Assembly (NCBI GenBank): GCA_900708905.1
Contig: CAADRB010000007.1
Coordinates: forward strand, 1,581,673-1,645,672
Source: Hymenolepis diminuta
Lineage: Eukaryota > Platyhelminthes > Cestoda > Cyclophyllidea > Hymenolepididae
Length of the DNA: 64,000 nt
Direction of reading: 5' to 3'
A model generated the notes under the pieces. It searched no databases. It was not told the DNA's origin and was given only the letters and a program-made list of their open reading frames with translations. Shown in pieces: positions 1 through 13,424 of the stretch (position 1 is its first letter; each line of letters begins with the position of its first letter). The position numbers and the translations under genes were made by a program.

Positions 1-689
1 CCATGTACTCTAAAATGCACCTACAGTATATCGATTTTTGATTTTCGATGTTCACTCGCCTCTGTCATGCGATGACTGATCAAATTTGTGTTATGCACAT
101 ATCGGTCCTTATTACGCGCGGTGCAAACACCTGATTCTCATGCTCTCTCAACGTTCTTCGTTCCTTTTCTTTCTATCTTGAGACTCTATCGCTGTTTCAC
201 GAAATACATATGTTAACTATCAACTCTTTGCATTATGATTTTGATAGTATAGTCATCTGTTATTAGCTGTTAGGTCCTAAAATCTACTGGCATCTACTCA
301 TGAGAATTAGTGACCCTGGTTCCTAAGCACAACAATCTGGTGATCCTTATTTTTAGCTTATGCAGAAGGATATGGAGTGCAATAATCATTCAGTCGTCTC
401 GAAAGACGATCTTCAAACTAAGATAACTTTCCAGGCTTCTTAGAGATCTAAGGAGATCTAAGAACAAAGAAACGTCATTTACATGCGCAGCATTTGAAAG
501 TCCTAATTATTCAATAAATTTTCATATTTCACTTTCCTCTCACTTCAGTAAGCGTAATTTTGAATGATACATATCTTCCTCTCTTAATCGAAAATTTAGC
601 AAATGAAATAAAGTAATGAAACAGAGAATGAGGAAGTCCTTAGTCACTTCCAATTAGATTCAGATAGTGTAAATTTAACTCTTCCAACT
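1..689. other. Intergenic, no feature seen
   Basis: AT-rich sequence with stops in all frames. I see no gene, RNA gene or recognisable repeat in it. Confidence 0.4.
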
Positions 690-915
690 GTATTGGTCAC
701 CGTGCATTTTCGTTATGATAGAGGTCACAGGCTCGACTCCCATCGGAGCACACTCAGTGAATGGAATGGTTAGATCTGGCTAGTAAAGAGGGTGGCAGAA
801 TTCAAGTCTTTTACTAGTGAGGCTCTATGATGCCACTCCCTGCCTAAGATGAGCGTTGGAAAACGTTTTCCTAAATGGGCTTAGGAAGTACGAGACTGCT
901 TCGACTAAAAGTCTT
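690..915 (+). repeat. tRNA-derived SINE-like repeat
   Basis: The stretch contains a sequence close to the RNA polymerase III B box (GGCTCGACTCC, about 731-741). A moderately GC-rich body follows and ends in a short T run (CTTTTTT, about 913-919), as in a pol III terminator. Part of the body (TGAGGCTCTA...CTGCCT, about 820-845) recurs near 49748-49770. A box A could not be placed with confidence, so the head may be degraded. A decayed tRNA gene or an unrelated repeat is possible. Confidence 0.4.
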
Positions 916-1304
916 TTTTCCCGCTATTAGTCTAATCAAGTTCAAAAGTGCAGGAGTTCATTTGGGAAACAGACCTATCATATTTCGTTTCCTCAAAATT
1001 TAACGTACTTTATTTCAGGCGAATTTTACTTAATATTGAATTATTTCCCAACTTTTTAACAGTTGGGGAAAGTGTGGATATTACTGAGATGGTTTAATAG
1101 TACTGAAATAATAATTTGGTATTGTAAAATTTGATGGCTATATGAATAATTAACTTTTGGAAATAAAGTTTTCAGGACAGAAAAAATATTTTGCTCCCAC
1201 AACCAAGGACTAAATACAGGCAAAGCATTCATATTAACATTTATATTTTTGTCATCTGGTGTCATACGGAAGACTAACAAAAATGAATGGGATTAATTCT
1301 GAGC

Positions 1305-4300
1305 TCAGCTCTCCTTTTCAACATATTTCTTTTCGTTTGTGCCTTCCAATTTATTTTCACTGTCCTCGTCATCAATTTGTCCCTTAATATCCTTTTCGCA
1401 AGCATGGTATACAAACGCAGTACAGTAGAGATGGGAGAACACGATATTTCCAGATCTTAACCGATCACTGAAATTGAAGGTAGCAAAGTGTGAATTAGTT
1501 TCTTGACAAACAAATTTGTAATCAAAAAAGAACTTCAAAGCATTCTTACTTGATAAACTCTACTGCGAAAAGTATCATAGCTTTTTCTGGTTCAACACCG
1601 ATCGAACAGAGGATTGTGGTTGTAACGACCATACCAGCACTTGGAATATTGGGGAGAGCGGATACATAGACGGTGGCGAGAATGCTAGAAGTAGATAAAA
1701 CAGCGATTAAGATCATTTTGGCATATTAAACGCCCAGAATCCGAATTCCAGATGTAACGACGCTGATCAAACTTTCAGGCTATTGCCTCTATTTGCCGCT
1801 TTTTGTCTATCTATAGAGTTCCGATTTGGTCAGTACACTGAAGTAAAAGATGGTTGCATTCTCCAGTTATTGAGTATCTCGCTCTTGTAATCTCATAAGC
1901 TTCTATCACTTTATTCTGCGTTTCTCCTACTTGGGAATTCGCAAATACATTTAAGTGCTACGTAGTAACTTCCGCTTGCGAAAGTAATACTTTGATCATA
2001 CTGCTATGCAGCATTCATTGACATATAGTCGTAAGAGTACAACAATTATAAGAAAACATGACAAGAACTTACACAACAATGATCATTTTACCAAAATCTG
2101 GAGCGATGTCAGAGTCCTGAATTGTGTAGAAGACGGCAGTAACGATGAAAATGGCCGACGCATCACTCTTCATTGTACCGGCAATTGGAAGAACAAATCG
2201 TGAAACAGACTTGGGCATTCCATACCTGTCGCAACTTTCATAGCACTGTGGCAGGGAGATAATTCTGCAGACAGAAGAGGAAAAAATGTGATACTGAGTG
2301 GGTCATTTAGTTTGTGGTATGAATCAGAGTGCGGGTTCATTCGTAATTGAATACTTTGCTTTTCTTTCAACCGCACACTTGATTTGGATGAGAAGAAGGT
2401 ATCTCGAGGCCGCTCCACCTCACATACTGCCACTTGTTTTTGACCAGGAATAATTACAAACTAGAGCGGTTTGTCATCCATATTAGTGAATGTGTCCAGT
2501 GAGCTTTGGTTTTGTGACCTCTGACTTGGTCAACATGAGGCTTAAATTCGTTGAGACTTAAACTGAAGACCTATAGAAAGGCCACTATAATGGAGATATA
2601 ATACTCATGAATATGTGCTATTTTTTACTCCGGCTTAGTATAAAAATCACAAAACTGCTCTGTTGAAGTTAACGAAGTTTTCAATTAACACAAACCAATT
2701 CCATTATATGGTGAGCAAAAAGAAAACTCTTGTAAAATTCTCCAGACTTTTACTATTCAAGAAGTTGTCAAGTTCGGAAACTAGTTATTCCAGTGCAATG
2801 ATGGCACAGGATAACTAGAACTTTTGTGCTAAACTCGTGATCAACTGTTCTACCATGGAGTCCCCAGCGGTTTACGAAACTGAAGGCGAATACTTACGTA
2901 TATTTCACATTTTTTCTAAAACACATGCTCTTTATCGTTTAAAAGAACTGATTAAATTACTTGACCTTCAAAGTAGAGACTTCCTACTCAATCATCCCGC
3001 TTACAAACAAGGCGATTTTGACTTACGCGGAGGTGGCGGCGAATGAAATAAAGTAAGGAGGGAGAGAGTAACGAAGCATTCTGAAGGGATTTTTGCAGAA
3101 ACAGACTGTCGAAAGTATCATGAGAATAAGATGTGTGACCTGGCCAGCAAAGTTAACTCCAACAAAAAGTGCAAGTGTCCCGAACGTTTTGGCAAGATCC
3201 TCCTCAACATTTGCAACCGAACTCATGACCATAAACATTACACAAACGGGAGTGATCCTAAAATAAGCGGCAAATTTAGTAAAACAAAGCACAGAGCCAT
3301 TGAATTTCTTAAAAATATAAACTTACAAAAGGAATTTCTTCATCAAATACATAACTACATCTCCCAAAGATGAGAAAAAGTCCTTAAACATAACTCCTTT
3401 TTCTTTCGTTGCATTTGCTGCAATACCAAAGGCAACAGAGCAGAAGAGAACGCCTAAAATTTGAAAAAAAAATAATGTGCAAAAATGTTTTTATCACAAG
3501 TACATACCAACTTTGAGACGAACTAACCGATCATGTTAGTTCCAGGAACTTCTTCCTCTATATAAATTATTTCATTCTTTTTCACAAATGGTTTTGATAT
3601 ATTGGTCATTATCTTTAATTAAAATAGAAAAAAGAACATTATATAAATGAGCAATAAGTGTAAATGAATAGTAATTATAGATATTTAATTTTTATTAGTG
3701 ATGATGTTGTACATTTATAAAAAAATGTTACCTGAGTTATGGTTATGCTGACCAAATTGTCTGGAAATATGTTTCTAGAACAATAATTAATAAATTTAAC
3801 AATTAATTTAAATGCTGTCGAAAAAATTGTAAACTTACAGAAGCAGATCTCGGAAAATGTACAGTAATTTAGCTGGATCATTTTCTGTTGGCTGAAGTGT
3901 GCCTGGGCTTTTAAAATAGGAACCTAAAATGTGTTTAAGAAAATTGAAATAAGAAAAGATGAAACAGAAAATAAACTCCCTGGACTATTATTCATTTTAA
4001 AACGAAACTTATCGTTATATAATAAAATAATGAAGGAAATTCGGTTTGAAATGCATATACTGAGAGCACATAAACAGGGGACTACTTCGATTTAATGTCA
4101 AATAAAACAAAGAGATTTCCAGTGCTCTACTTCACTTTTAAATAATATTTTAAATAAAAGTCACTTAACATTGCTTAAATCGACTGTAGAAATGAAAAAA
4201 AGGAATAACTTACCGGGTTTAATAATCAACGCGAACGTGAGTCCAATCAGTGACGATAAGAGATTACAAACCATCAGACATGCTATCGTGATACTACTCA

Positions 4301-4737
4301 TCTTTACATTCCCTTTTGAGTTCAGGTTGGCTAGAACTAAAAGCGAACAGAGGTGTTAGGTAGTAGATTGAATTATTTTATTTTCGGAAGGATTGAATTA
4401 ACAACTTACCAGTGATGATGTTCGCAATAATCATAGGAAGTATAGTGAGTTGTAGAATACGGATATAGAGCTTTCCAGGCATAGCTAAAGAGAAATTAGG
4501 AAAAGTATTAATGAATGGCATACCGAGCCAAGTCTTCGCGAGGTAGGAAATATTCATCTTTTGTAAAACGAAACCAACCCCGAAACCAATAATGACTCCA
4601 ATAATAGTTGATATCATAAACCAATCGTTCATAAGAAACCGTAGGAATTTAGAGGGGCAACTGCGTCTTGGTTGAAGCGGAGGCAAGTCCTTGATTTCAA
4701 AGGTATCATCCATAGTGTAAGACCTTGTCTCCACCAT
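1305..4737 (-). CDS. SLC1-family transporter, gene A (490 aa, 11 exons)
   Basis: Exons on the minus strand: 4737-4524, 4484-4410, 4336-4214, 3923-3839, 3774-3732, 3612-3528, 3453-3327, 3257-3027, 2264-2073, 1684-1550, 1467-1305. All junctions are GT-AG and the joined frame is open for 490 residues. SLC1 landmarks are the MPG...RILQLTILPMI stretch of TM2, NIFPDN before TM4, GVLFCSVAFGIA (TM4/5), TPVCVMFMVMSS (TM5), RFVLP before TM7, and DRLR in TM8. The canonical NMDGT of TM7 reads KSDAS (about residues 360-364), and TM8 lacks the usual N...D sodium ligands. The tail is acidic and lysine-rich. This is the most diverged intact copy. The exon equivalent to exon 5 of the other copies is split by an extra 119-bp intron. 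The Met at 4737 was chosen because it gives about 35 residues before TM1; Met at 4713 is an alternative. Likely a plasma-membrane carrier; substrate unproven. Confidence 0.85.
2700..2820 (+). repeat. Short interspersed repeat R4, copy 1
   Basis: The stretch TTGTAAAATTCTCCAGA...TTCAAGAAGTTGTCAAG inside intron 7 of gene A resembles 6440-6545 (TCGTAAAGTTCACCAGA...TTCAAGAAGTTAACAAC) in the same orientation. Two copies only were seen; class unknown. Confidence 0.35.
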
Positions 4738-6439
4738 CCTTACAATCCCTTTAACACAAGGAATGTTTTTTGCAGTGCTGGGTTTGGGGTATTTTATCGG
4801 AGGATAAATCAACAATAAGTGCTAGAATCCTCTGCAGAAAGCCACCACGAGTGCACGTGTTTTGGGACATATAAGGTTACTAGTTCAGTTGTCACGGCTG
4901 GAGAGATATATAGGAAATGTGGCTGTCTAAATGCTCTCGTTCTCAACTGTGAACAAAATATTAACTGAAAAAACAATTTCTAATATTACACTTTTTGATG
5001 TGGAGAAAAAGTATTGACGTGAATATTCTTTGATGAGATTTGTCAATTTTTAAAATACATCTCCCATGTTAGCACGCCTTTTAAATCGATCAATACAATT
5101 TAAAATATTAGCCTACAGCTATTTGAATACGTCGGTTCAAGGGTTGCTGGGATTTAAAGAACGGATCAGTTAGTTCATGACAAAGCAATAAATTAGTACA
5201 TAATTCTTTAATCATGGGAAGTATCTGAACGCGAGAAACTATGAGGTAGTCCAACAATAGAGTGATAGAAAGGGATCAAGGAAAATAAGGGGAAATGTTA
5301 ATTGGTCAAAGGAGCCTGATTTAATCCGAGCTCCAGATTCGTTATGTCGCCTGCATTTAATAATTAAATATGTCATTTTCACAGTATGGAGAATATGGAT
5401 GAGATATAATTTCGTAACCATCTAATTTCACATTTGTTTCCGACAGCCGCCCAGGAGAGTTGCTTTGGTGGCGGATAAACAAAAGCTTGATTTTGTTGTA
5501 GCATGACTTGCCGTTCCAAGGTCCGAATTTCAGGATTTGGCTCATAGATTATTGTCTAGATCATGTGGTCAGACTATTAACTGCTTGAAATTCCACAGTC
5601 GTAGCGTTCAGAGTTGGTTAACAAAGATGTTTGTTAGGGCCTTCAGATCGCCCAAAAGCAGTTGGTTTTTATTAATTAAGATGATTCCTAATGAAGTGTC
5701 TATCATTTTTATTTATAATTCGGACTTTAACACCTGAATAAATGCCCTTAATACCCATGAAACCCTTTTCCATAATGTTCCAGGGCAAACTGTCTTTGTA
5801 ATTATTGTATATTCAGGTCATCAGAATGAGAGATATCAAAACTGACCGCAAATAGAAGATTTTGTTTTTCAATTTAACACGACTTTAGTTAATTTATTGA
5901 CCAGAAACAATATTACAAATCTCTACGAGAGGTACTAAGCTCAAAGGAATTTTAGAAGTAATAATGAATATCTATTTGATTACTAATGTTGTAGTTTCCT
6001 TCTCTGATTCTCGTTCTTAAAAGACACTTCTAGTTATGTTCTATTTGTTTTATTCTCTTCCGATTCAATTTCAATTTCGTTTATTACCCGTTCATTATCC
6101 CGTGTGCTCGTATTCCTACCAAGGATTATCTTCTCTTTTCTTTAATAGTGCTAACTTAGATATATCCTATTTATAGCCGAACAGCAAAGGGATGATTACC
6201 CATATTATCTTCTGCGACTTTTAGGTCAGAAACGGACATGATTTATCTTTCAGTCAAATGGTAATGTCTAAGCGCAGTTATATTGAAAATATGGGGCAGG
6301 CAATTATAAAACCCTCCCAATCACCTAAAACACAATCTCTAGCCGCTGTTAGCAGATGATCTCCAATGCGGGCACTGCTGCTCTGACCGATACCCTAGGG
6401 AGAAAGTAAATGGATATGACGGCGAAGGATAAGTATATA

Positions 6440-6545
6440 AAACAACTCCTCGTAAAGTTCACCAGATATTTAATGTTCAAGAAGTTAACAACCATTAAGA
6501 TTGGAAATCCATTATTTCGGCGCAAGAAGGTGAAGGATCTTTGGT
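6440..6545 (+). repeat. Short interspersed repeat R4, copy 2
   Basis: Matches 2715-2820 by eye, same strand. Both copies lie near the A/B gene pair, so they could be part of an old local duplication and need not be a mobile element. Confidence 0.35.
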
Positions 6546-8499
6546 GACTCCGAGAAATGCTAAGACCATTAATCCTAAATAAACCAACTCAGTCCCGAGC
6601 GGTTTAAGAAAGTACATTCAAATCAAACTCGTAAATCGAATTTCAAACAAACTTCATGTTATATGCATACTTTTCTTGATTTCTTTTAAAAATCCGTATA
6701 ATATATATTTCACTTTGTTCAACCCGAATTCAATAACCATATAAGAAGCTAAGAGTTCTGTCCCCTTAGATAAAAGATAGGAATGTAATTTATTAACTAG
6801 GAGACAATCTACGAAGGTCTGGCAACTGGTGAGAATGATATCACAGTTTTTCGGTCCCAGAGAAACCGAATCCTAAAGTTAATTAGCTAGAACAATAAAT
6901 ATATATTCTAATTAAGAAATTGCCGGTTGATGTTTGAACTAAGTGATGCGGAGCTGCTAGCATTACAGTAGCTTGAGAAATTAATTTCGATTGGAAATTA
7001 TTTTTCCAGATAATTGGGAGGCGTCTTCATGAACGAAGTTCTGTATTCATCTGTATTTTCATAAATAATGAAGTCCTGACTTGGAGAAAAAAGGTTATTT
7101 TTCAATTTTCTCAACTTTGCACCCTGTGTGGTAGTACCACTCCCGTCCTCATAGTGAGGGCGTTCATCCGAGAATTGAAGATTTATTAAAAGATAAATTT
7201 TTTTAATACAGTGGATGAACAATTCGCTTAACGCGGCCAATGAATGGTTCAATCTTCACCTGTCAATCATAACAAGCTAGGATTTTGAAGAGGTGGCATT
7301 TTCTACTGTTCATCAAATGAGGTTATGTATTTCATTAGGCTCCAGTCACAAAGTAAAGGCAATCCATCACTCGATAATCGAATTTTCACTAGAGTTTGAT
7401 CTGAAACTGCTGGGTCAAGAAAAAAGTAATGGCAGTTAAATGAAAACTTAAGACCAGATCCCCAAAGATGTGCTGAAAATTATGGAAATTATATTAGCAG
7501 AGAGAATAGACGCAACTGCGAACATCGATAAAACCAATCTTCTGAATACTAAATAAAGGGATGTTACTTTTTCGTTGCTAGATACACCACGATAAATAAC
7601 GATAGATATCAGACTGATGGAAAACCAAATTCATTTTGGTACCCTATACTACAACAATATTGCTCCCAGGATGGACTAATTTATCAAATAAAATATGTTG
7701 GGCAATTAAATGACTGGAACGATTACTTTCAATATCTAGCAGAATAGTTGCTGTGGGCGAAAATTTAATTTAATCAAATAAGTGGAATATATTTCCTCAC
7801 CCTACTGCAGGATAAATATCTTGAGCCATAATCTCTTTGTTATTGTCAATAGTTTCTATTCTTCAATAAAATCTGCAAAATAATCATCCCTGAAGTCAGA
7901 AAATTACATTAAAGTCGTGAATCAATGTGGAAAATATGTTTTGATCTCTCAATAATTTGTCAGTAGAGCCGACAAAAAATCTCCAGTCTGGGAAACCATT
8001 TAATCAGTGACACATCAAATACCACTGGCTTACATTTAGCAGTAAAAATTTAATCAGTCTCAACATTTTAAAATCAAAATAAGAGGGTATTAAGTATGGA
8101 TTATAGCAATCAAAAAGGTTCTTCTCAATTTGTTTTATTCAGGTGAGGCACTATGACTTATAAAATAATAATCTATCAAATAAACTAAATGAAACAATGC
8201 TTTTCAGAATGTACATACAGTAGTATTAAACATAATTTGAAATATAAATACATTTAATCGCGATAAGAATAAATCGATATTGATAAGAAGTCTAGGATTT
8301 GATATAAAATTTTAGAAGTCTGATGATCTACCGATTGAGTTCACCCTGAGTGAGTAGCTTATGGAGCCCCGCTAATTAAAAAACTTTATCTCTCATATCT
8401 GTTATGTAGAGATTATAAGTTTTGGAATATCATATGGGATCAGTTGCCTTCTCGGCCATTAGAAAAAATGAATTGAAACCGTAAGACTGACCTTTCTTG

Positions 8500-8760
8500 A
8501 TGCCGGTCAATAAGCACTGAACATCACAGACAGTCATTTTCTGAAATTCGGGGACGAATCAGGAGCTTTGAATTTTGGAACATGAACTGCCCATTTAGTA
8601 AATATTGTACAGTTTGAGTCCAAAAATCAAATGAAGTAAGACTCCTTGATGCCCTGACGTTGCTTTCTAAATCTTTTTTAACTCCCTCCACTTTATCATA
8701 TTTTGGACTTACTGTTATTCCGAATCAGCTGCTTTCCACAGTTAAAACTTGTAAAATTTT
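8500..8760 (+). repeat. Interspersed repeat R5, copy 1
   Basis: Shares a patchy match with 32915-33190: GCCGGTCA-TAAGCACTG-ACATC at the left, then a body with AGTAAAT and ACT-TGA, and a pyrimidine-rich CTCCCTCC/CCCCTCC segment in the same order and spacing. Class unknown. Confidence 0.35.
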
Positions 8761-9104
8761 TTGAATTACTGTGAATAATAATATTAATATAATTTTAGCG
8801 TAATAGGCAAATTGAGAATCCTACAAAATGACAACGCCTTTCATAAAATACACCCATTAGGAAAATACGGGATCTGATCTGATACAATAGACTGTTATTG
8901 TACCAACAAGCATGTTAAAATAATAAAAAGATTTCGATGCATTTTATTAACGAACAAGAATTACACCACGCCCGAACTGCGTCAACAACTCAAGTCAAAA
9001 GTAAGTGTAGTTAGCAAAGATTGGTTCATATGTCAAGGTCACATGGTGGTAAGAATATTTGAAGTGCAATTCAACCTCATAACCCCCCATAGTGTTGCGA
9101 GGAA

Positions 9105-12100
9105 ATGCCAAAATCAGAAGAAGCATCTACAATCACTGCACTGAGTGGATGGGGTGAAGATGCAGTGGAAAAAGGAAAACCTCAAAGAAACAAATGTGTC
9201 AAATTTCTCATTGATAACTGGTTTATGCTTTCAACCATAATTGGGGTCATTATTGGTTTCGGTGTTGGATTTGCTGTACAACAAGCTGGACTGGATGAAA
9301 CTGGTAAAACTTGGCTAGGTAAGTCTCTGACCAATTTAGTAATCAATACTTCCCTGTCTAGCAATGCCAGGGAATATATATATTCGACTTCTCAAATTGA
9401 CCATCCTGCCAATGATCTCCGCCAATATTATCAATGGTTAGTCTTACAGCTAATTATTTATCACGATAAAATCAACAATTGACTAATATAATCATTTTAA
9501 TACAGTTATGGCAAACTTAAACCCGAAAGAAAATGGAAAAGTTAGTGCAATTTCTCTGGGATTTATTCTGATCTTCAACCTTTTGAGCGCACTTATCGGT
9601 ATTATGTATGCCTACATCATCCAACCTGGTAAGTTAATTAAAAAGGTGATAATTTAAAATAATTTAATAAACAAAAAGTCGTATTTAAATATGAAAACAT
9701 TGGAATTTAAAGTATAAATATTAAGTTAATAATGTTTAAATATTCTTTACAAATCGCATGAAATATTTTAGTTAAATGACAATTAAACGTTTGCTTATTT
9801 ATTGATGTTAGCTTAGCTCTAATTCCAAATAAAGCTACTTTGAGAGTCAGACCAAGTTAAGCCAATAATTCTTCCATAGAACTCACGATCTACCTAAGAC
9901 TAGCAGAAAAGAACGGCCTTTAACGCAGGAGAGGGAGGTGGAAATAAATAAGAGGAGAAAGGAGGAAGGAGTAGGAAAAGCAATTGTAAGAAAGTGGGGG
10001 GCATCATTACTGAGAGACGACAACCCGGGTTGTGAGAAACAGACGAAACAGAGGACGATAAGGTGGTTGAGAGATTTCGCGTCCTTCATTTATTGACGTG
10101 CAACTAACAGTTAGGACAGAGGTATGCGTCAGTAGGTACGCAATACAAAGACAGACCGAGTAGATATGGGCCAGGGTGCGCGGGTGCCAAACATTATTAA
10201 ATATTGATTTGAATTTGAAGAAAAATTGTAGATCATCTGGGGACTAATGACTAACTTTTGTTCAAGATACCTGGTTTTGTAAGATATTTACCTAATTTTT
10301 CAAATCAAGCTATCAATCCTTTTCTCAAGTGGGTGAAATTTCTACTTTCCGAAATGTGTTTTTTTAGTGGCTTTATATGGAGTATGACAGTTAGGGTATA
10401 GGTACATAGAGAGACTGAGGACTCTGAATTGGCGTGGACAGGTACTGCAGATTTTCTATTATCTAAAATTTTAACATTATTGTATCAATTTTTAGGTAAG
10501 TGGGCGCAAGGGGATAGTGTTACGGATGAAGGCAATTCAGGAAGCGGTGGAGGAAATCAAATTTCTTACATTTTCAAGGATCTTTTCTTGTAAATAAGAC
10601 AAAATTAAATGCTTTAAGCATTAGTTTAAATAATATATTATATTCACCTTAATATACTTCAGGAACATTTTCCCTGATAACATTGTGGGAGTAACTTTAT
10701 TCCAAGCTTCTACGGATTTTCGCAATCCTGTTCAACAACCAAACGGGGAAATAACTTATAATGCAGTCACAGCTAGTGGTACAAACATGATCGGTAAGAT
10801 TTTATAGATATTTAAGGATATAACTTTGTTCTGTTATCCCAATATGTATACCCAGTTATTAATAGATAATCAGTATACACTGTATTTAAAAAATATTTAA
10901 CAATTAGTCTTGTTTGGTTTTTTCGTCCTTCAAAAAAAATATTTGGAAACAGATCAATATTATTTTGCGGTTAAATGAAGTAATAACAACATTTAACTAG
11001 AATAGAACAAAGGAATTTGGGAATTTCATTCTTGTTCTAGTTAAATGAGATATGATGTTGAACTATTAAACCCTAAGCGATTCATTTATGGATCTAAGGC
11101 TCAAACTCTGAAATTTGAACTTTGAAACATTAAGGCATAACGTCGGAGACCAAACACGTCAAGTAAAATTAAAAGATCGCTCTGAAAGCAGATATTTTCC
11201 CACTTACAATTCAGAAATGCTTATATTTAATTTTTTGTAGATCCTTGATCATCTACTAACTTAAATTTTATTGTTATTTCTTGGCTACATTAAGACTGTA
11301 AGGTAGTGATTCTTCTTATACATATATTTTAATCTCTACTTCTCAAATCCTTCCCTCTTTATCCTTTTTCAGATGTTTAGATAGTTTTTAACAATAAAAA
11401 ATGGCATATTTTGCTTTGCCATGGATAATAAAAGATCTGAAGAGTTTGTGATCATAATTGAACAGTCTTTCATGAGAGTTTAATGGAGTCTTGAATCGGT
11501 TTTTCAGTCATTTTATTCAGTACGTCATCTTATTGGTATTTATCAGTTTCAGAAAGAGTTTCATATCTAAATACATTGTAGATGGATTATTTGTTTAAAA
11601 AGGTTATTTGTTTCACAGGTGTCCTCTTCTGCTCGCTTGTATTCGGTATCGCGGCAAATGCGGCAAAGGAAAAGGGTGAAGCATTCAAAAGATTCTTCGG
11701 ATCTCTCGGTGAAGTTGTTATGCTTTTGATGCAGAAGTTCCTCCTGTAAGTGTTTTCTTTCATTTTCCGCCTTTTTACCACGCGTGATTCTGATCGATGG
11801 ACTTGTTTTTTTGTTTATGTTGACAGGATCACACCAGTGGGTGTCATGTTTATGGTGATGAGTTCTATTGCGGAGGTCGATGATATTGGAAAGACCTTTA
11901 TCTCTCTAGGATTCTTTGTTTTGCTCAACTTTGTCGGTCAAATCACGCATTTCATCTTCCTGCTCCTTAGCCTCGCTGTGATCTGCAAAAATCCATTCAT
12001 TATTCTCAAATATTCTCTACCAGCATATTTTATCGCATTTGCAACTACCAGCGCGTAAAACATCTCCCTCCTTTAAATATAAATCTCACCCTCCCTTAAG

Positions 12101-13040
12101 TCCCACATAAATAACTAATTGTTTTCATTTCAGTGTCGTCTGTCTGCCGAAAGCCTTTATTGCCTGCGATCAATACGGCATCCCGAAATCTATTTCTCGA
12201 TTTGTACTTCCGTTTGCCGGAACAATGAAAAGCGACGCATCTGCGATATTTATCGCTGCTTCGTGTCTCTTCGTAGCCCAGCAGCAGAATGTTGAAGTGG
12301 ATGCCGGAAAAGTTGTTATTATTGTGTAAGTTTCCTGCCACTGTCTATAATAACCTATGAGATGAAAATGCATTTGTGATGGACCTTTTTCTTGCAGGAT
12401 TCTTTCCTTTTCATATGTGACGGCCCTGCCGAATATTCCAAGTGCCAGTGTGGTTGCAGTTGTCACAATTTTGAGCTCAATTGGGATTAATGAAAACGGG
12501 GCTTCTCTACTGTACGCTGTAGAGTTCATCAAGTAAGTTTATTAGCATTAATTCTAAATAGATGATCCGAGTCACGGTTAGCGCTTGATGGGACGTCCAC
12601 GATATTAAGCTCCTAACCAATAGCCTGGAATCTCGGAATTTATTAAATACCCACCCCAATGTTTGAAGAGTAATTGACCACAACTATTAGGTATAAAAAA
12701 GTATGAGGCTGTTTTTTGGGATTTAAATAGAGTGTAAATAGACGGAAGGGGATATCTTGGGAATTCTCTGAGTTCTATATTTAAGACAGGGCTGAAAAAT
12801 AGAAAGATCACCGCAAATATAGAGAATAACGACTTACAATCTTTCAATTTGGCTCAACATTACTTTAACTATTTCAGCGACCGTCTACGATCTGGAAATG
12901 TTGCCCTCTCTCATCTTTACTGCACTGCTTTCACTTATCATACAGTGGAGAAGGAGTATGCCAATAAGGAGGAAGAAGGATGGGTTAGCGAATATCGTGA
13001 GGAAGACGAAAGCACATCATTGGAAAAGACGTCTAACTAA
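9105..13040 (+). CDS. SLC1-family transporter, gene B (493 aa, 10 exons)
   Basis: Exons: 9105-9318, 9362-9436, 9506-9628, 10496-10589, 10663-10793, 11619-11745, 11827-12054, 12134-12325, 12398-12532, 12878-13040. All introns are GT-AG with phases 1,1,1,2,1,2,2,2,2. Family landmarks: TM1 (residues 35-60), MPGNIYIRLLKLTILPM (73-89), QPG (136-138), NIFPDN, GVLFCSLVFGIAA, TPVGVMFMVMSS, the HP1 region ATTSAVVCLP, RFVLP (353-357), the HP2 region NIPSAS, and DRLR (441-444). SLC1 proteins carry amino acids across the plasma membrane driven by cation gradients. Here TM7 has K363-S-D-A-S367 in place of NMDGT, the TM3 sodium-site Thr-Ser pair is F120-N121, and H452 sits where a sodium-binding Asp is expected. 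The substrate-contacting D441 and R444 remain. The C-terminus is acidic. AATAAA lies at 13120, 80 bp after the stop. Start: first ATG of an open exon, 34 residues before TM1. Confidence 0.9.
9880..10180 (+). repeat. GC-richer, purine-rich insert in intron 3 of gene B
   Basis: This 300-bp block is rich in GGAGAGGGAGG and GGAGGAAGGAG runs and stands out in base composition from the AT-rich intron around it. Intron 3 here is 867 bp, against 244-447 bp in the other copies, so an insertion is likely. It resembles in style, but does not clearly align with, repeat family R1. Terminal repeats were not found. Confidence 0.3.
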
Positions 13041-13424
13041 TATAGAGACCATAGGTCTCATCAAATTTGACCATTCAAAGAATTTTTCGAAATCTGCATA
13101 TACCTTTGTATATTTTATTAATAAATTTACCTTTTATGGAGATATACTGAGAGTAGTTTTTAACACATACGCATAATAAAAAATGATTATTAATTATTCA
13201 TTAAAACATTAATTAAACCTTAAATTTTACGAAAGTATTTTTGGTAGAAAATCATATTATTGACTAAACATATTTTAATAATAATACTCATTTTAACTTT
13301 TATAGTCTTTAATTTCTACCCATGAAATGCAATAATATATTGATGAGGGAGTAAAAGAGTACAAGTGAATCAAAGCCTTATTAGGATAAAATTCCTAGTT
13401 CGGATATTTTCCATGGTTAAAATA
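13041..13424 (+). other. 3' flank of gene B
   Basis: AT-rich 3' flank with AATAAA at 13120-13125 as a likely polyadenylation signal for gene B. Nothing else was recognised. Confidence 0.4.

Larger units (their letters stand above)
4738..9104. other. Spacer between head-to-head genes A and B
   Basis: About 4.4 kb between the start codons of the divergent genes A and B; regulatory regions of both should lie here. No promoter motif could be assigned. It contains repeat copies R4 (6440-6545) and R5 (8500-8760). The open frames of 60-85 codons have no splice logic or familiar motif. Confidence 0.5.

Noticed and set aside
5239..5737. Overlapping open frames of 60-66 codons on both strands
   Set aside because: No motif, no splice partners and ordinary AT-rich composition. 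Likely chance.
9182..9364. Minus-strand open frame of 60 codons
   Set aside because: It is the antisense of exon 1 of gene B. The sense strand has SLC1 motifs and splice sites.
10794..11618. Search for an extra exon in intron 5 of gene B
   Set aside because: Exons 5 and 6 join in frame and have the same lengths as in gene C. The 825 bp between show no coding signal.
12096..12532. Overlapping minus-strand open frames of 81 and 120 codons
   Set aside because: Antisense of exons 8 and 9 of gene B, which carry the RFVLP and NIPSAS motifs in the sense frame.
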